Shown piece by piece: positions 33,882 to 44,122 of a DNA stretch of 64,000 nucleotides. Made by a program: the position numbers and the translations under genes. Origin of the DNA: Perkinsus marinus ATCC 50983 (taxonomy: Eukaryota; Perkinsozoa; Perkinsida; Perkinsidae); assembly GCF_000006405.1 (NCBI RefSeq), contig NW_003210321.1, positions 174,751-238,750 on the forward strand, read 5' to 3'. The notes beneath the pieces were generated by a model. The model ran no database searches and was not told the origin of the DNA. It saw nothing but the letters and a program-made list of their open reading frames with translations. Position 1 is the first letter of the stretch; each line of letters opens with the position of its first letter.

Positions 33882-35930
33882 ATGCTGCAGAGTGATCCCC
33901 CAGCTGGAAGCCCTCGGGTGAGTTTATTTATCATGATTCGACTGTAGAATTCATAGGGGAGCTCTGATATAAGAAAACCAAGGAGAGGAGGGATTTTTTA
34001 TCAATTCTTTTCAGACAGATGACGTGATCATCCCGTCTGAGGTCAAAGCTTCTGAACAAACAGCTTTGCTTCTGTTGAAGGTGACGACGCTGGTCTGTTG
34101 TTTTTAGGCAGTAGAATATATGTCCGCTTTTCTCAGCTGAGCTCAAGAGTCTCCTCACTAATTATCAAAGTTTACATATCAGTTCTGAAAAAATGAAAAA
34201 AATCAATAATTTTCTCACAATTTTCATATTGTCACCAACAATGTGCTCATTTTCCCATGCTGTTTTCAGGAGTTGTTGGTGGACACCATTGCGCAATATC
34301 CTCTTCACGAGAGTATGCCTGATGTGTTTGGACTCATGCGACTGCTCATGTTCCTAAGAGTAGCTAAAAATGATGCTCACATGGCAGCGAAGCGATTCAA
34401 GTATCACTGGATGGACTTTCCAGCCGCCCTGAAAGTCTTCGTCTCCTCAGAGAATTCCTTGCTTGGCGGCAGATGAGGAAAGTAGATGAAATCAGGAAGA
34501 ATATCCTGGAGAAAAAGTTGACTTTCGATGACATTCCGCACATCGACAAGGTCGCTCTTTGGGAATCCGCTCGCGAACCTTCTCACATCTGCAGTGTTGA
34601 TCATTCATACGAGAGTTCAGTCCACCGTATTAGGTCACTTATTATCTCCCTTTTAATCCGTGCCTACGAGATGCTGTTGGTGAACCCTTGCGTGCTAAGG
34701 ACGGATCCTTCATTTACTGTGAAAGGCTGGGGATGATCGAGACCAACGGTTTCATCTCCGAAGTAGGTGGTTGTGACAAACTCTGCCTTTCAGATGCTGG
34801 TGTTCTCACAGGTCAGTGATGATGAATTCATGGAAATGTTCATTTATCTCAGCGAGCTCGGGCAGCTCCTCATCCACGACGTTTACGAGCGTCGGTGATG
34901 AGCCTTTAACTACGTTATGGACTTCTGCAGCAGGCACGAAGGAGTTGTCTTCCTTCATTCTCGTCATAGACGTTGGTGGAGCACCTGCGGCCTCCTGGGC
35001 TAACCCGAAGCTCTGCAAAGCTGTTGTGAATAGGATGGGGTCCGCGGGGAAGTTGCGGGAGAGCTACTACCCTGGTCAGGTGGTCCTCGGCATCTCCATT
35101 GCAGTGCGCGAGATTTCCGTCAGGTCAGTAAAGTGTGCTTCCTGAATGCCCCATGGATATTCGATACATTCTTCAAGTTGCTGAGGTCCTTCCTATCTAA
35201 AGCCAGTCTATCAAAGGTGATGACCACTCGGCAGTGCTACCGAAGGACTTATGTATCCTCGAAAGGCTACCTACAGTTGAGTGCTGAGCACCTGTTTGCA
35301 GGTGACTATATGTCGTCCCGGAGACCAGCATATCATGTCATTGGTTGACCCGATGAATATCCCTGCGTTCTTAGGGGGTTCTTGTGAGAGTCCACTGGGC
35401 CAGGTACCGGAGACTGGTCGCCTGCTTAACGACAGATTCGGCTTGGGAACAGGAGGAGCAGTGGAGGTGGCCTTGTTCATATCCTGCCGAGCACATGCTA
35501 CGGTCATTTCAGACTGTAACTATCGCCAAGGGTGAGAGCCTCCGGATCCCCCTGACCGCTGTCAAGGAGGGCGACGTCGTCTCCTGGGCGGTCGGCGTTG
35601 AGGCCCAGGAGATACTCTTCGGGGTAGAGATACAAACACATAAAGATGGCGAGATGACTTCCGAGTAAGCTCAACAGAGTTCGCAGGTGTTATCAGCCTA
35701 CAACACAGATTCGCCGTCCCGTTGGAGAAGTGCAGCAGGCAGAAGAGTGTTAGAGGGCAGTATACTAGTCCGGCTGATGGGCGAGTGAGTTGTGGCGCCA
35801 AACACCACTACATTTTATTATTCAGCTTGTGTTCGTATTCGACAATACCGCCTCTTGGCTGCGCTCGAGGACGGTGCATTACCGGTGTGTGGGCCTACCT
35901 ACTGAGTGCACCCAGGATCTGTTGGAGTAG
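33882..35930 (+). CDS. Sec14-GOLD (CRAL-TRIO plus GOLD) lipid-transfer protein
   Basis: Twelve exons, first 33882-33917, last 35826-35930, all in phase. The CRAL-TRIO N-lobe reads GLMRLLMFLRVAKNDAHMAA then FLAWRQMRKVDEIRK. The lipid-binding lobe has RAKDGSFIYCERLG, SFILVIDVGG, FLNAPWIFDTFFKLLRSFL and LVDPMNIPAFLGGSC, the classic LP-x-FLGG end of the domain. A GOLD beta-sandwich follows: TVTIAKGESLRIPL, KEGDVVSWAVGVE and VFVFDNTASWLRSRTVHYR. This order is that of Sec14-like/patellin proteins that move phosphoinositides between membranes. The intron 34081-34269 is largely a miniature element; other introns are 31-97 nt. The 31 nt and 32 nt introns are the shortest in the window. Confidence 0.85.
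34109..34262 (-). mobile_element. MITE-1 copy J, in Sec14-GOLD intron
   Basis: 154 bp copy starting CAGTAGAATATATGTCCGC and ending CATTTTCCCATGCTG. It fills intron 34081-34269: 28 nt from the donor and 7 nt from the acceptor AG. Confidence 0.75.
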
Positions 35931-36169
35931 GTACGAGATTGTTTCATCACAAGAGGCAGCCAAACTTGGTGCGGAGGTGGCATCTCTGGAGACTCCATAG
36001 CGCATTTGACTATAGCACTGATATCATGGCAATCTGTTGTGTCCCAATTCTGGAGGGTTTACCTGTGCAACGTTTGTAGTTCACACTGAAGAGGTTATGA
36101 CTGCATTACGTCGCGTCTGACCAGCGAAAGCCACGGGTCATTAGCTGAGTACTCGACGATTAACAGTGA

Positions 36170-36376
36170 ATGGATGACAGCGACACTGAGTGGGATCCAC
36201 GGATGTTCGACAAGTTGTGGTACTCAGGAATAGGTCTACTGGCCCAGCAAATGGCTGAGGCTTCAGCCACATACATCGATAGCAGCTGTGTTGCAGTGAG
36301 CCTTTCCCTGCCTGCTTGTGGGAGCAGCAAGTGTTCTGAATCGCTCGTCACCTTCTGCTACCGCCGCCAGGCCTGA
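36170..36376 (+). CDS. Small hypothetical ORF upstream of CEP120
   Basis: 68 codons beginning MDDSDTEWDPRMFDKLWYSG, then an Ala/Ser/Cys-rich half. It starts 206 nt upstream of a gap before CEP120 exons and could be a separate small gene, an upstream exon of CEP120, or chance. No family recognised. Confidence 0.3.
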   Translation: MDDSDTEWDPRMFDKLWYSGIGLLAQQMAEASATYIDSSCVAVSLSLPACGSSKCSESLVTFCYRRQA

Positions 36377-36555
36377 CTGCTCGGACGACTATAATATATG
36401 ACAGCTGCGTTTTCCCCACAGTTTTTATACTAATTAGTAGTGTTTGCCTATTCATACCTATTGGTGTTGTAAATGTAAATTCGAGGCTGGTGACATTGGC
36501 CCTACTTGAGCAGTATTGTCCGCAGCTTCTTCGTCAGCCCTTAGTTGCTGCGACA

Positions 36556-37445
36556 ATGACGACCCACGTAGTAGCGTCTGACGAAGCCTCCAAACTGCCA
36601 GACCTCAGCGAGCCTCACACTTGGCGGCTCTCAATTGAGCTCAAGTCGCTGACACTCTCTGCACAAGCGGCCATGGCCTTCGCCAGATATCACTTGCCGT
36701 CACCACTGGCAAGCCTTTTCAACCCGAGCTTGTGCGTGTTTACCACTCATCCCGCGGTTACGTGTCGGAGGAATACGAACACGCATTTGCCCAATGCGTT
36801 TCGAGCGTATACGCTACCAGCCCTCAGTGCTGGCAGTTTGAAGGAAGGCATGCTGCAGGGAGTGGTCCTGAATATCGAGATATGTCACAAGGACAAGTTC
36901 AGGAGTGACGAGGTCATCGCCACAACGAGCGTCCATCTTGAAGAGGTAAGCTGCCGGGCGGATGGAGGTTGGATGCTTCGTTACTGTGATTAAGGTACTC
37001 GACGCGCCTCTGAGTGATGACAGTGGTTGCCGATGCCTCTCGATGGATCTGCCACTGGTCGCCAGTCCCAACAATCAGTCGGTGACGGGCCCTACCAGGC
37101 AGTGCGGCAGGATACAGGCGGTCATCTACCTTGAAGACCTGGGTGGAGAGAAAGCTCCTCGTGTTCAACCCTATGCTACTGCTATGGACAATAGTGAGCT
37201 TCTCTGGTCACCCCTGTGATGGTGGCGGTTTGTCAGTTACTGACCTTTCGATGATCGAACCCTTCGAGACTAGTCGGCACCAGCAGCAGCAGCATCACTC
37301 GACGCTCTCTACTGATTCAACGGGGAATCTCCGACCGGAATATATCTGTGCTGTTGAATTAGAAACTTGGAAGAAAAATGAGGAAGCAAAGTTCCGAGTG
37401 TGGCTCAAGGATCAGGAGGCGGCTCGCATGAAAACTCTAAATGCG

Positions 37446-37517
<72 letters not shown>

Positions 37518-37518
37518 C

Positions 37519-37549
<31 letters not shown>

Positions 37550-38827
37550 CCTCTTCCTTCGAATGACCTCTCATGCGATGATAGATATACAGCGAAAGAG
37601 GCGACCCGGCAACGCGAATTTGCCGATAAGATGAAGTCTTTGGCTACGTTGGAGGCAAAATTAAAGAAGAAGGCTACCGAGTTGGAGCAGCGGGAGGTGA
37701 AGTTCCCTGCTTGTCCCCTCAGACTGATGCCGCAAATCTCGGGTGCCATCAGGTCCGCATTCTGGCGGCTGAAGAAGGTGTTGCGAAAGAGAAGGAGGGG
37801 GTGGCCACGACATTACGACGTCGTGATGAGGAACATGCATGTACCGACGGCAAGCATCGACTCGAATCTTGAAAACCCTTCGGTACTCTTTAACGTCCGC
37901 TTTCCACGTGAGGTCATCTTATTGCGATACGATCATAATGAGCGCTGAATATAGAGTAGTTTGTATTATCCTTTCACTGATGGCTGAGTGCTTAGCGAAT
38001 ATATAAGTTTGTCACATCTGAGAGGGGTTTTGTCGAGTAGTCGCCGTTAATGTCTTAGTTGCACAGAAACGGCTGGTGACGGATCACGAGCACGCGTTGC
38101 GGCTGCAAGCGGAGAAGACGAAGATTGCGAGTAAGCGGGCGTTCGAGGCAGAAGAGCGTGTCAAGGAGCTCCAGTTGAAGGTTAAAGAGGCAGAAGAGAG
38201 TGCCAACAAGGTAGCGTGATGGGTCTGCATAGGTATGGCCTCTCACTGATCTTACAGGCACATGCCACCTTGCAGTCATCTAACATGGTGCAACTCCAAG
38301 CTGATGTGAAAGTCCTGAAGCATCAGTTGGAGCAAGCTGCGCATCGCGAGCTTCTCCTGGCCAAGTCACGCGACCACTTCAGAGCAGCAGTGCGGCAACT
38401 CTGCAAGCAGCTAGACAAACAGAATATTGAGGTTAGTCTGCTGGTCTCGAATCAATGTAGACAATGAGTGCTCGATGCGCAATCAAAGTCGAGCCCGACT
38501 GAAATCAGATTGACACCATCCACTAGTACGGAGATCGAATGGTTGAGTAGCGTATATAAGGTTAGAATAGACAGTCAACACACGAGCAATATTCGTTCTC
38601 ATATCAGTGGTAGCAAGGAGTACTGGCCTTCACAGGTCGAGGATGTATCGGGCTCCGATTCGGAGTCCGACGGCGAGAGTCCGTCTCCAGCAGACGAATC
38701 AGAGCGGATACGGCGACTTGAAGCTCAAAAGCGAAGCCTGTTAGATACCGGCGTTTATGAAGCAAAGGATGCTACCATTCAAGCGCTGAATGATCAAATT
38801 GCACGAGCCAGAGACTGGCGCACTTAG
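36556..38827 (+). CDS. CEP120: CEP120-like centrosomal/centriole protein
   Basis: CEP120 promotes centriole and basal-body assembly. The central C2-like (DUF3668) domain reads WRLSIELKSLTLSAQA, then the LP-x-AF segment, VVLNIEICHKDKFRSDEVI, ATTSVHLEEV and IQAVIYLEDLG. The typical junction AVELETWKKNEEAKFRVW begins a long coiled coil (LATLEAKLKKKATELEQRE, then KELQLKVKEAEESANK, then VQLQADVKVLKHQLEQ). The C-terminus has the family's LLDTGVY segment and a final amphipathic helix. Clear exons: 36556-36945, 36995-37142, 37195-37447, 37585-37696, 37753-37840, 38067-38210, 38258-38431 and about 38469-38827. The first C2 domain of animal CEP120 is not seen, so the 5' end is probably incomplete. The joins near 37840-38066 and 38432-38468 are unresolved. 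Introns are 47-56 nt apart from the microsatellite intron. Confidence 0.8.
37448..37549 (+). repeat. (GTA)n microsatellite at an intron donor
   Basis: About 34 GTA units (102 nt, two imperfect units) beginning exactly at the splice donor of CEP120 intron 37448-37584. Every unit offers another GT, and every unit read as exon gives TAG. Confidence 0.9.
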
Positions 38828-39382
38828 TGTTCCATGATCAACACTGAGGGTTTCACTCGGGTTCAAAGTCGTACTTTGTGTTAATGTGGCGAGGAAGAAT
38901 ATACGGGAACCACACGTGCAACTCCATCGTGAGAGAATATAGGAGTTCAATGAATATTGGCTAAATGAATATTTACTAGCAACGATCAAATTTGTCTGTC
39001 GTAACAACTACTTGATTGACTAAAACATGTCATGAGTTTACCAGGAAACTCTACCTATCATGTTAGCTGATCCGAAGCCGTGAAATCTGTGGGACCGCGG
39101 TATTCATTTTTCGTAGTCCGTGTAGAGCTTACTCTCGGACAAATTGTCTGGATAAAAATTTCAATGATGAGATCATCGAGGGACCGATCCCGGCTCATGC
39201 AAGTTCGTTGTCGAAAGCCGCAACTTTTTGAATGTAGGATAAATCCGATCAATTGACTTGTCTGATTCTGCTACTTTCAAAATCCTTGCGTTTCCCACAG
39301 ATTTCCACATGCACAAACTCTGACTCAACCAAAGGCGTGGGCAATGAACCAATCTTTAACCGTGCATCATCATTTGAATTGA
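38828..39382. other. Intergenic, no gene seen
   Basis: Convergent gap between CEP120 (+) and a minus-strand hypothetical gene. AT-rich; no motif recognised. Confidence 0.4.
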
Positions 39383-40192
39383 CTATAAGATCTTAATGAG
39401 CTTCAGCGGCCTACTTCTTGCCAATCTAACACGAACTCGTGCCAAATGCTCAGGTGAGACAACAACACGTACGACAGCCTTCGCGCGGTCCACCTTCTCT
39501 CCAACCATCGGGCCTACTTCCTCCACGAGCTTCGAGTGTGCCTCTCGAATACGCTCAACCTGCAGGAAACTAGTGAATAGCGATTCCCTTATAATAACAT
39601 GATACCTGGAGCTTCTTGACAAACAGAATGGCTTCCTTGACCGTCATATCCTTTATTTGATCATAGACTTCAGCAATGAGAGGATCGTGCTCCGAGGAAT
39701 TCGCAACCTACAGAAGATGTGTCGCAGCGTTTCGAACGAGTTGCCCAACAATATCAATCCGCGATCGAATGAGCGGGTCTTACCATTGGGGCAAGAAAAT
39801 ATGCTGACAGAGAAGGCAACGAAAGAAGACCACCCAAACACGAACTAAACAGTAAAGAGGAAAATGTCAAAATCAGTCAGTCATCGTACTCGCTGCACCC
39901 TAAAACTGGCTGCAAAAAATTGCTCAATTCTGAATTATATTTCAACAAATACAACTCTTCACGAGGCAACATCAGATTAATCTCCGATGGACCCAATGGT
40001 GAACTCGAGCAGAAAATTATCGTCTGTGTCTGTGCTACAACAGAGCTCGAATGTCTTAGCACTCGTCCACAGTGAGAAGTCATCAGACTCCTCAACTGAG
40101 GCAAATCTAGCTGCGTCAATCAGCCGAGCGGCAACCCGCCCAACGGCGGCTTCCTCACTTGACTTGTCTCCGCCCCATCTTGATGCTTCCAC
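39383..40192 (-). CDS. Hypothetical intron-rich gene
   Basis: Minus-strand exons appear to start at ATG 40192 with MEASRWGGDKSSEEAAVGR and continue with LIDAARFASVEE, KTFELCCSTDTDDNFLLEF and IGSIGD. A later exon near 39600-39385 encodes VERIREAHSKLVEEVGPM, KAVVRVVVSPEHL and a basic end LKLIKIL. The reading is coding-like in composition, but the middle (39620-39975) is not resolved. I do not recognise a family. Confidence 0.4.
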
Positions 40193-40329
40193 CTAACATC
40201 ATAAGGAATAAGTCTGAACTTATATGTGCAAACGTTAGATAGAGACCAGAACTGTGCGCGTGAGCTAGAGGCCTCTGCCTGGCATCAGCCACTTCACATT
40301 AAATCATAGGCTAGCAACAATTACAGGAG

Positions 40330-41640
40330 TCACTCCGCGTTGTTCATCGTCCCAACATTCGCCTGCCTCACTTCGGATACCGATCGAAGGCGACTCCCCA
40401 GCCTTACACATCCCACGAAGTCCGAGTGGCTAAGACCAAATCGCCGTATCCACGGAGCTCTGCCCACGAAGTGAGTCCATTCACACTGGTGATGGCAACA
40501 TGAAGTGGCCACAAGCGATGCACAGCGTTCCTCGGTGCATCCTTGCGATCGAGACAAGCCTGGGAAGAAGGAGAACAAGTAACGCCATAATTGAGCAACA
40601 CTAATATCGGTATGACATTGACTACTACGGAGTTTCATCCGTGATATGAAAAACGCTAGTGAAAAATATATTTCACGAATACTGACTAGCGCGAGTACCG
40701 TCACTTCTCGTAAAACGGGTGAAACCCCTATGTGCATTCTGTTTATTTCAACCATGCCGTATCATGATTACACACGATGTCATACCACAACTACGACAGA
40801 TTTTCGACCCAAGACGCCACCGCCGTAACAGCAGCCATATGCTCACTTCTTATGGCGAGGTCAGCATCAGCACCGCACAAATGCGTCGAGTAAACAACGG
40901 TGTAAGGCTTCCTCCACTCTTCGACAAATTCATGTAATAAGCCATGGAATGACAAATCTTTGAGGTCGACCACAACACACTCCACCCTGGTACTGTGACC
41001 AAGAGACTCGATCGCTCCGCAGGCGCCCCTTGAGGGCAACTTGTCCGACCAGCTCGTCACCAAGACAAAAGTAACTGAGGGATTTGACGAGCGTGAGAAC
41101 AGGAGTGTTGGTGGAGGCTCACTTCTCGTATCTGGGGATATATCATTCGAGTCAGCCAACATCTCAGCTATAGCGTAGGTGACACCAGCACCCTTACATT
41201 GATACTCAACCAGGACCTGCACATAGAGCTACAGTAACTAGGTACAGAGTTCAGTACAAAATCGGCAACTCCTTTGCGAGAAGCGTCCGCGACCATGTTA
41301 GTAACCCTTGTGGCCACCGCTTGACAGCTTGTTGCCGACAACGCGGTGGTGTCGACCTTATGGGAATCAAGTTGGCATCTGATAACAGCGGTATGCTGTC
41401 GACCCTGGAGGGGACAGGGAGCTGCTGCTGCCCTTATCTCACCTAGGAATATCATTGTATTCTCGGCTCAGCCGCACAATTCTTTCGCGCCACTCAGGGT
41501 CCGCAGTGTCGCCTGCAGACACATGCCGTCAAGACTGCTACGACTGGGTCGAGCTCAGTGCCCTTGAGAAAGGGCAAGTACACCAAGCGCTGTTAACACA
41601 TTCGAATGAGAACTCAGATATTCCTCGACAGAGTAGTTGG
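40330..41640 (-). CDS. TRMT13: tRNA 2'-O-methyltransferase TRMT13-like
   Basis: TRM13-family enzyme, which 2'-O-methylates position 4 of certain tRNAs with SAM. The 5' part has IRCQLDSHKVD, recalling the CPLDPSHT zinc-binding segment. The SAM-binding start LVEYQCKGAGVTYAIAEML is followed by LPSRGACGAIESL and VECVVVDLKDL. Then comes VVYSTHLCGADADLAIRS (family HLCG-x-ATDLA motif). The C-terminal exon has VATSCCHHQCEWTHFVGRA, matching the CCHH-x-C-x-W-x-x-YVG signature, then FGLSHSDF. Note D for T in the ADADLA motif and Q-C-K in place of the usual G-x-G in the SAM loop. Exon borders are approximate; an intron between about 40600 and 40790 carries a copy of MITE-2. The 5' end is uncertain. Confidence 0.75.
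40629..40728 (+). mobile_element. MITE-2 copy 1, in TRMT13 intron
   Basis: 100 bp element with terminal inverted repeats GGAGTTTCATCC and GGGTGAAACCCC. The internal sequence TGATATGAAAAAC is shared with the copy at 52397-52517 in opposite orientation. Confidence 0.7.
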
Positions 41641-42218
41641 TATTGAGCACTGAACTCCAGAGATCGGGTGGCTCAGCGAGCGAACTCATCACGGGGCAGG
41701 AGACAACCTACACTTTCCTCCGAAGTCCGCAACGCACAGCATAGGACCACAGTTGCAATCGCGGGAAAAGTACTTCTTTTGATCACACTCTTCGGCAAAA
41801 TCCTGATTCTGCTGAATAACAAAAAGTCGGTACACTTCATGGGAAGATCATTTACATGATTCAAATCTATGCCGTCACGTAGATGACCTCCGCATTGTTG
41901 TTGTTGCTGTTCCTTACCTGACAGCCATAGCGCAGCATTACTATTGCTGCGTAACGACCAAGGTGAACGGGTAACTCACTGGAGCATGGCTCAACGTGAT
42001 GAAGTTGACAGTACTGAGAGCCTGCTATCGCGATGAGCTCACAACCCCTCTTGCCGGGGTAAGAACACCTACGAAGGGAAGCCAGTTCACGGTACTGGAT
42101 TCCCCTTCTTGGCGGAGTTGAATCCCCCTACCTCTTTAGGGACTGAGTGGCCCGGCAAGAAACAACACCACCATCGATGTCTTCTCCAACGCTAGTCTCT
42201 GACGTCCCGAAAGAAAGA
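41641..42218. other. Intergenic, no gene seen
   Basis: Only short open frames on both strands without recognisable domains. Confidence 0.35.
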
Positions 42219-42758
42219 CTACTGGATTCTGGTACACAGCAGTGCGCCTTGTCGCCCTGAAATAACACGTTCTGTTCGGGTATTGCCCATAGTGTGGACC
42301 CTCACCACCATCACACAGGAATCTTTGGTCGTCTTCTTGGCATCCTCCAGCTCTACACGATTAGTTGGAGTATCAGCAGTAGACTGGTTGAGTTCGAGGG
42401 GTGGCGAGCGAGGAACTGTCCAACCGCATGATGACTTGGTATTTGATACCACTGCTGAACCCTTACTCGTGGTGAAAAGACGGAAGACTATCGCTACACT
42501 CCTAAACACGCGTACGACCATAGACCAGAACACTGTAAGCAGCGAATAGAGTCGCGGGTACCGTACCAGAATCTGCAAAGAAAAAGAAACTCGCATTCTA
42601 TACAAAGTGATTCGGCAATCTACGCTCACCTCATGTAACCGTTTCTGAAGGGTGGTGACCAGATCGATCAAGCCGGCAAGGACCTTGTTCAGCGACACGC
42701 GTAGATCTCCCTGGTCGCCTGTGTCGCGGAACAACAAAGGGAGTTGGATGGGCAGCAT
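42219..42758 (-). CDS. Hypothetical membrane-associated protein
   Basis: Two exons: 42758-42630 and 42572-about 42219, with a 57 nt intron (GTGAGC donor, TTTGCAG acceptor) that keeps the frame. The first encodes an amphipathic helix (NKVLAGLIDLVTTLQKRL); the second opens with hydrophobic stretches (LYSLLTVFWSMVVRVF and VAIVFRLF) and then a polar Ser/Thr-rich tail. Further exons may follow after GTGATG at the 3' end. No family recognised. Confidence 0.4.
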   Translation of the reverse strand: MLPIQLPLLFRDTGDQGDLRVSLNKVLAGLIDLVTTLQKRLHEVSVDCRITLYRMRVSFSLQILVRYPRLYSLLTVFWSMVVRVFRSVAIVFRLFTTSKGSAVVSNTKSSCGWTVPRSPPLELNQSTADTPTNRVELEDAKKTTKDSCVMVVRVHTMGNTRTERVISGRQGALLCTRIQ

Positions 42759-43182
42759 GGCTCCTCGGTAAGTCAACTTGAAAACGACAGAATGATGAAC
42801 AAGGCGTCACCATCGGTCGGAAAGTTCCAACGAAGAAGGGAGGGCAACGGGAATCGAAGCGCACGAAATCAGCGTGAATCTGCGGGAAGAGACTAGCGCT
42901 GCTAATTGCACGGCTAGGAGACAGTAGTGTCTTTCACGAATGCAAATTTGCACTTAGTTGTGGATGCTACAGGTTATACAGTGCTACCGTAATAGTAGCA
43001 AAAATGCTTCTTCAATGGGCAAGTGTGACTATCTAGCTGGAATGAAACTGCGTCCATCTCCATTCCGATGGCGATAAGGCGAGTCGGAATTTTCCAGTAA
43101 GGTGACTGCGCATCTTGTGCGGTTCACGGAGCATGTGCATACGTTCAACCGACGTGTCATAACACGCCTCGAGCCAAGCATC
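42759..43182. other. Intergenic, no gene seen
   Basis: 424 nt without a recognisable gene or repeat. Confidence 0.35.
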
Positions 43183-43760
43183 TCACGGCCAGCTGCGAAG
43201 GATTGAAGGTATAGCCTGCTCATTGACGGGAACTATCTCAGCGGTCTTCAGCTTATCACACATTGGTCCCGAGGCAGTGAGCTCTCTATCAAGAGAAATG
43301 GCAGAGTGCATGTACTGCCCATATACAGCGCGGAAGGACTCAGACGGTAACATCCATGTCGGATGTTGCGACCGCTTGGCACCTAGGAAGCGTTCAGTGG
43401 TTTGAAACTCCTTGGATAACCCTGAATGATGGACTCTGATACAGATAACTTCTTGAAGGAAATCCCTTCCCACTATGGACTATATCATAGCCTATCTCAG
43501 GAAGGAAAGCAGGAATTGTTCTATCATACTGGAAAACGAACGACCAGCTGCAACCTTGGGTGCACACCATTCCTCAGACAGTAGCACGAAGAATGTCTCA
43601 ACGCACTGCTACTTATTCTTATAGGGGAGAAGGAGAAGCACTGCTCATCTCCACCGAATAGGAAAGAGAAATCATCATCACACGCAGTCCATGACGAACC
43701 CTTGACGTCTTGTACCTCAATCTGCGGCGCCCACTCAGGGATACAGTCAACTCGTCAATT
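43183..43760 (-). CDS. Hypothetical intron-rich gene
   Basis: Minus-strand exon-like readings in order: EWAPQIEVQDVKGSSWTAC then DDDFSFLFGGDEQCFSF (about 43740-43630); EWCAPKVAAGRSFSSMIEQF (about 43560-43500); and GRDFLQEVICIRVHHSGLS through AVYGQYMHSAISLDREL to ILRSWP (43473-43183). Short GT-AG introns can be placed between them. I do not recognise a domain, and the start is unknown. Confidence 0.35.
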
Positions 43761-44122
43761 CATAACGCCAACATTCATATTATAAAGAAAAGTGTCCGAG
43801 TTAAGGGTGAATAGTTACGTTGGTATCGCTAGGTATAATCTTCCTATTTCACAGCTTTCCGCCAAGGCGGCAAGTCGCTTTCTCCCTGGCTCTCCATCGA
43901 TTGCTTTTTTTCCTTCTCTAGATTCGCCTTGTGCATCTTCGACAGTTTCTCGTGTCGTAAGAGAAGTTCAACCGAGTTGAATCTCCGTTGACAAAGCATG
44001 CAGATCTGAGATTATACGATGCTCCTCATTGGCAGATTACATACGTCAATAAGGAATCTACATGAACCACTCGAACGATGGTATAAAGGCACGAACAGAA
44101 GGCGTCAACCCGAAAAGTGATC
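43761..44122. other. Intergenic, no gene seen
   Basis: No supported feature; separates two minus-strand genes. Confidence 0.35.

Noticed and set aside
35211-35301. Apparent frameshift in the Sec14 gene before a reading with DDHSAVLPKD
   Set aside because: An 85 nt GT-AG intron (35217-35301) joins LSK directly to VTICRPGDQH in phase and reaches the LP-x-FLGG motif, so the alternative reading is intronic and no frameshift is needed.
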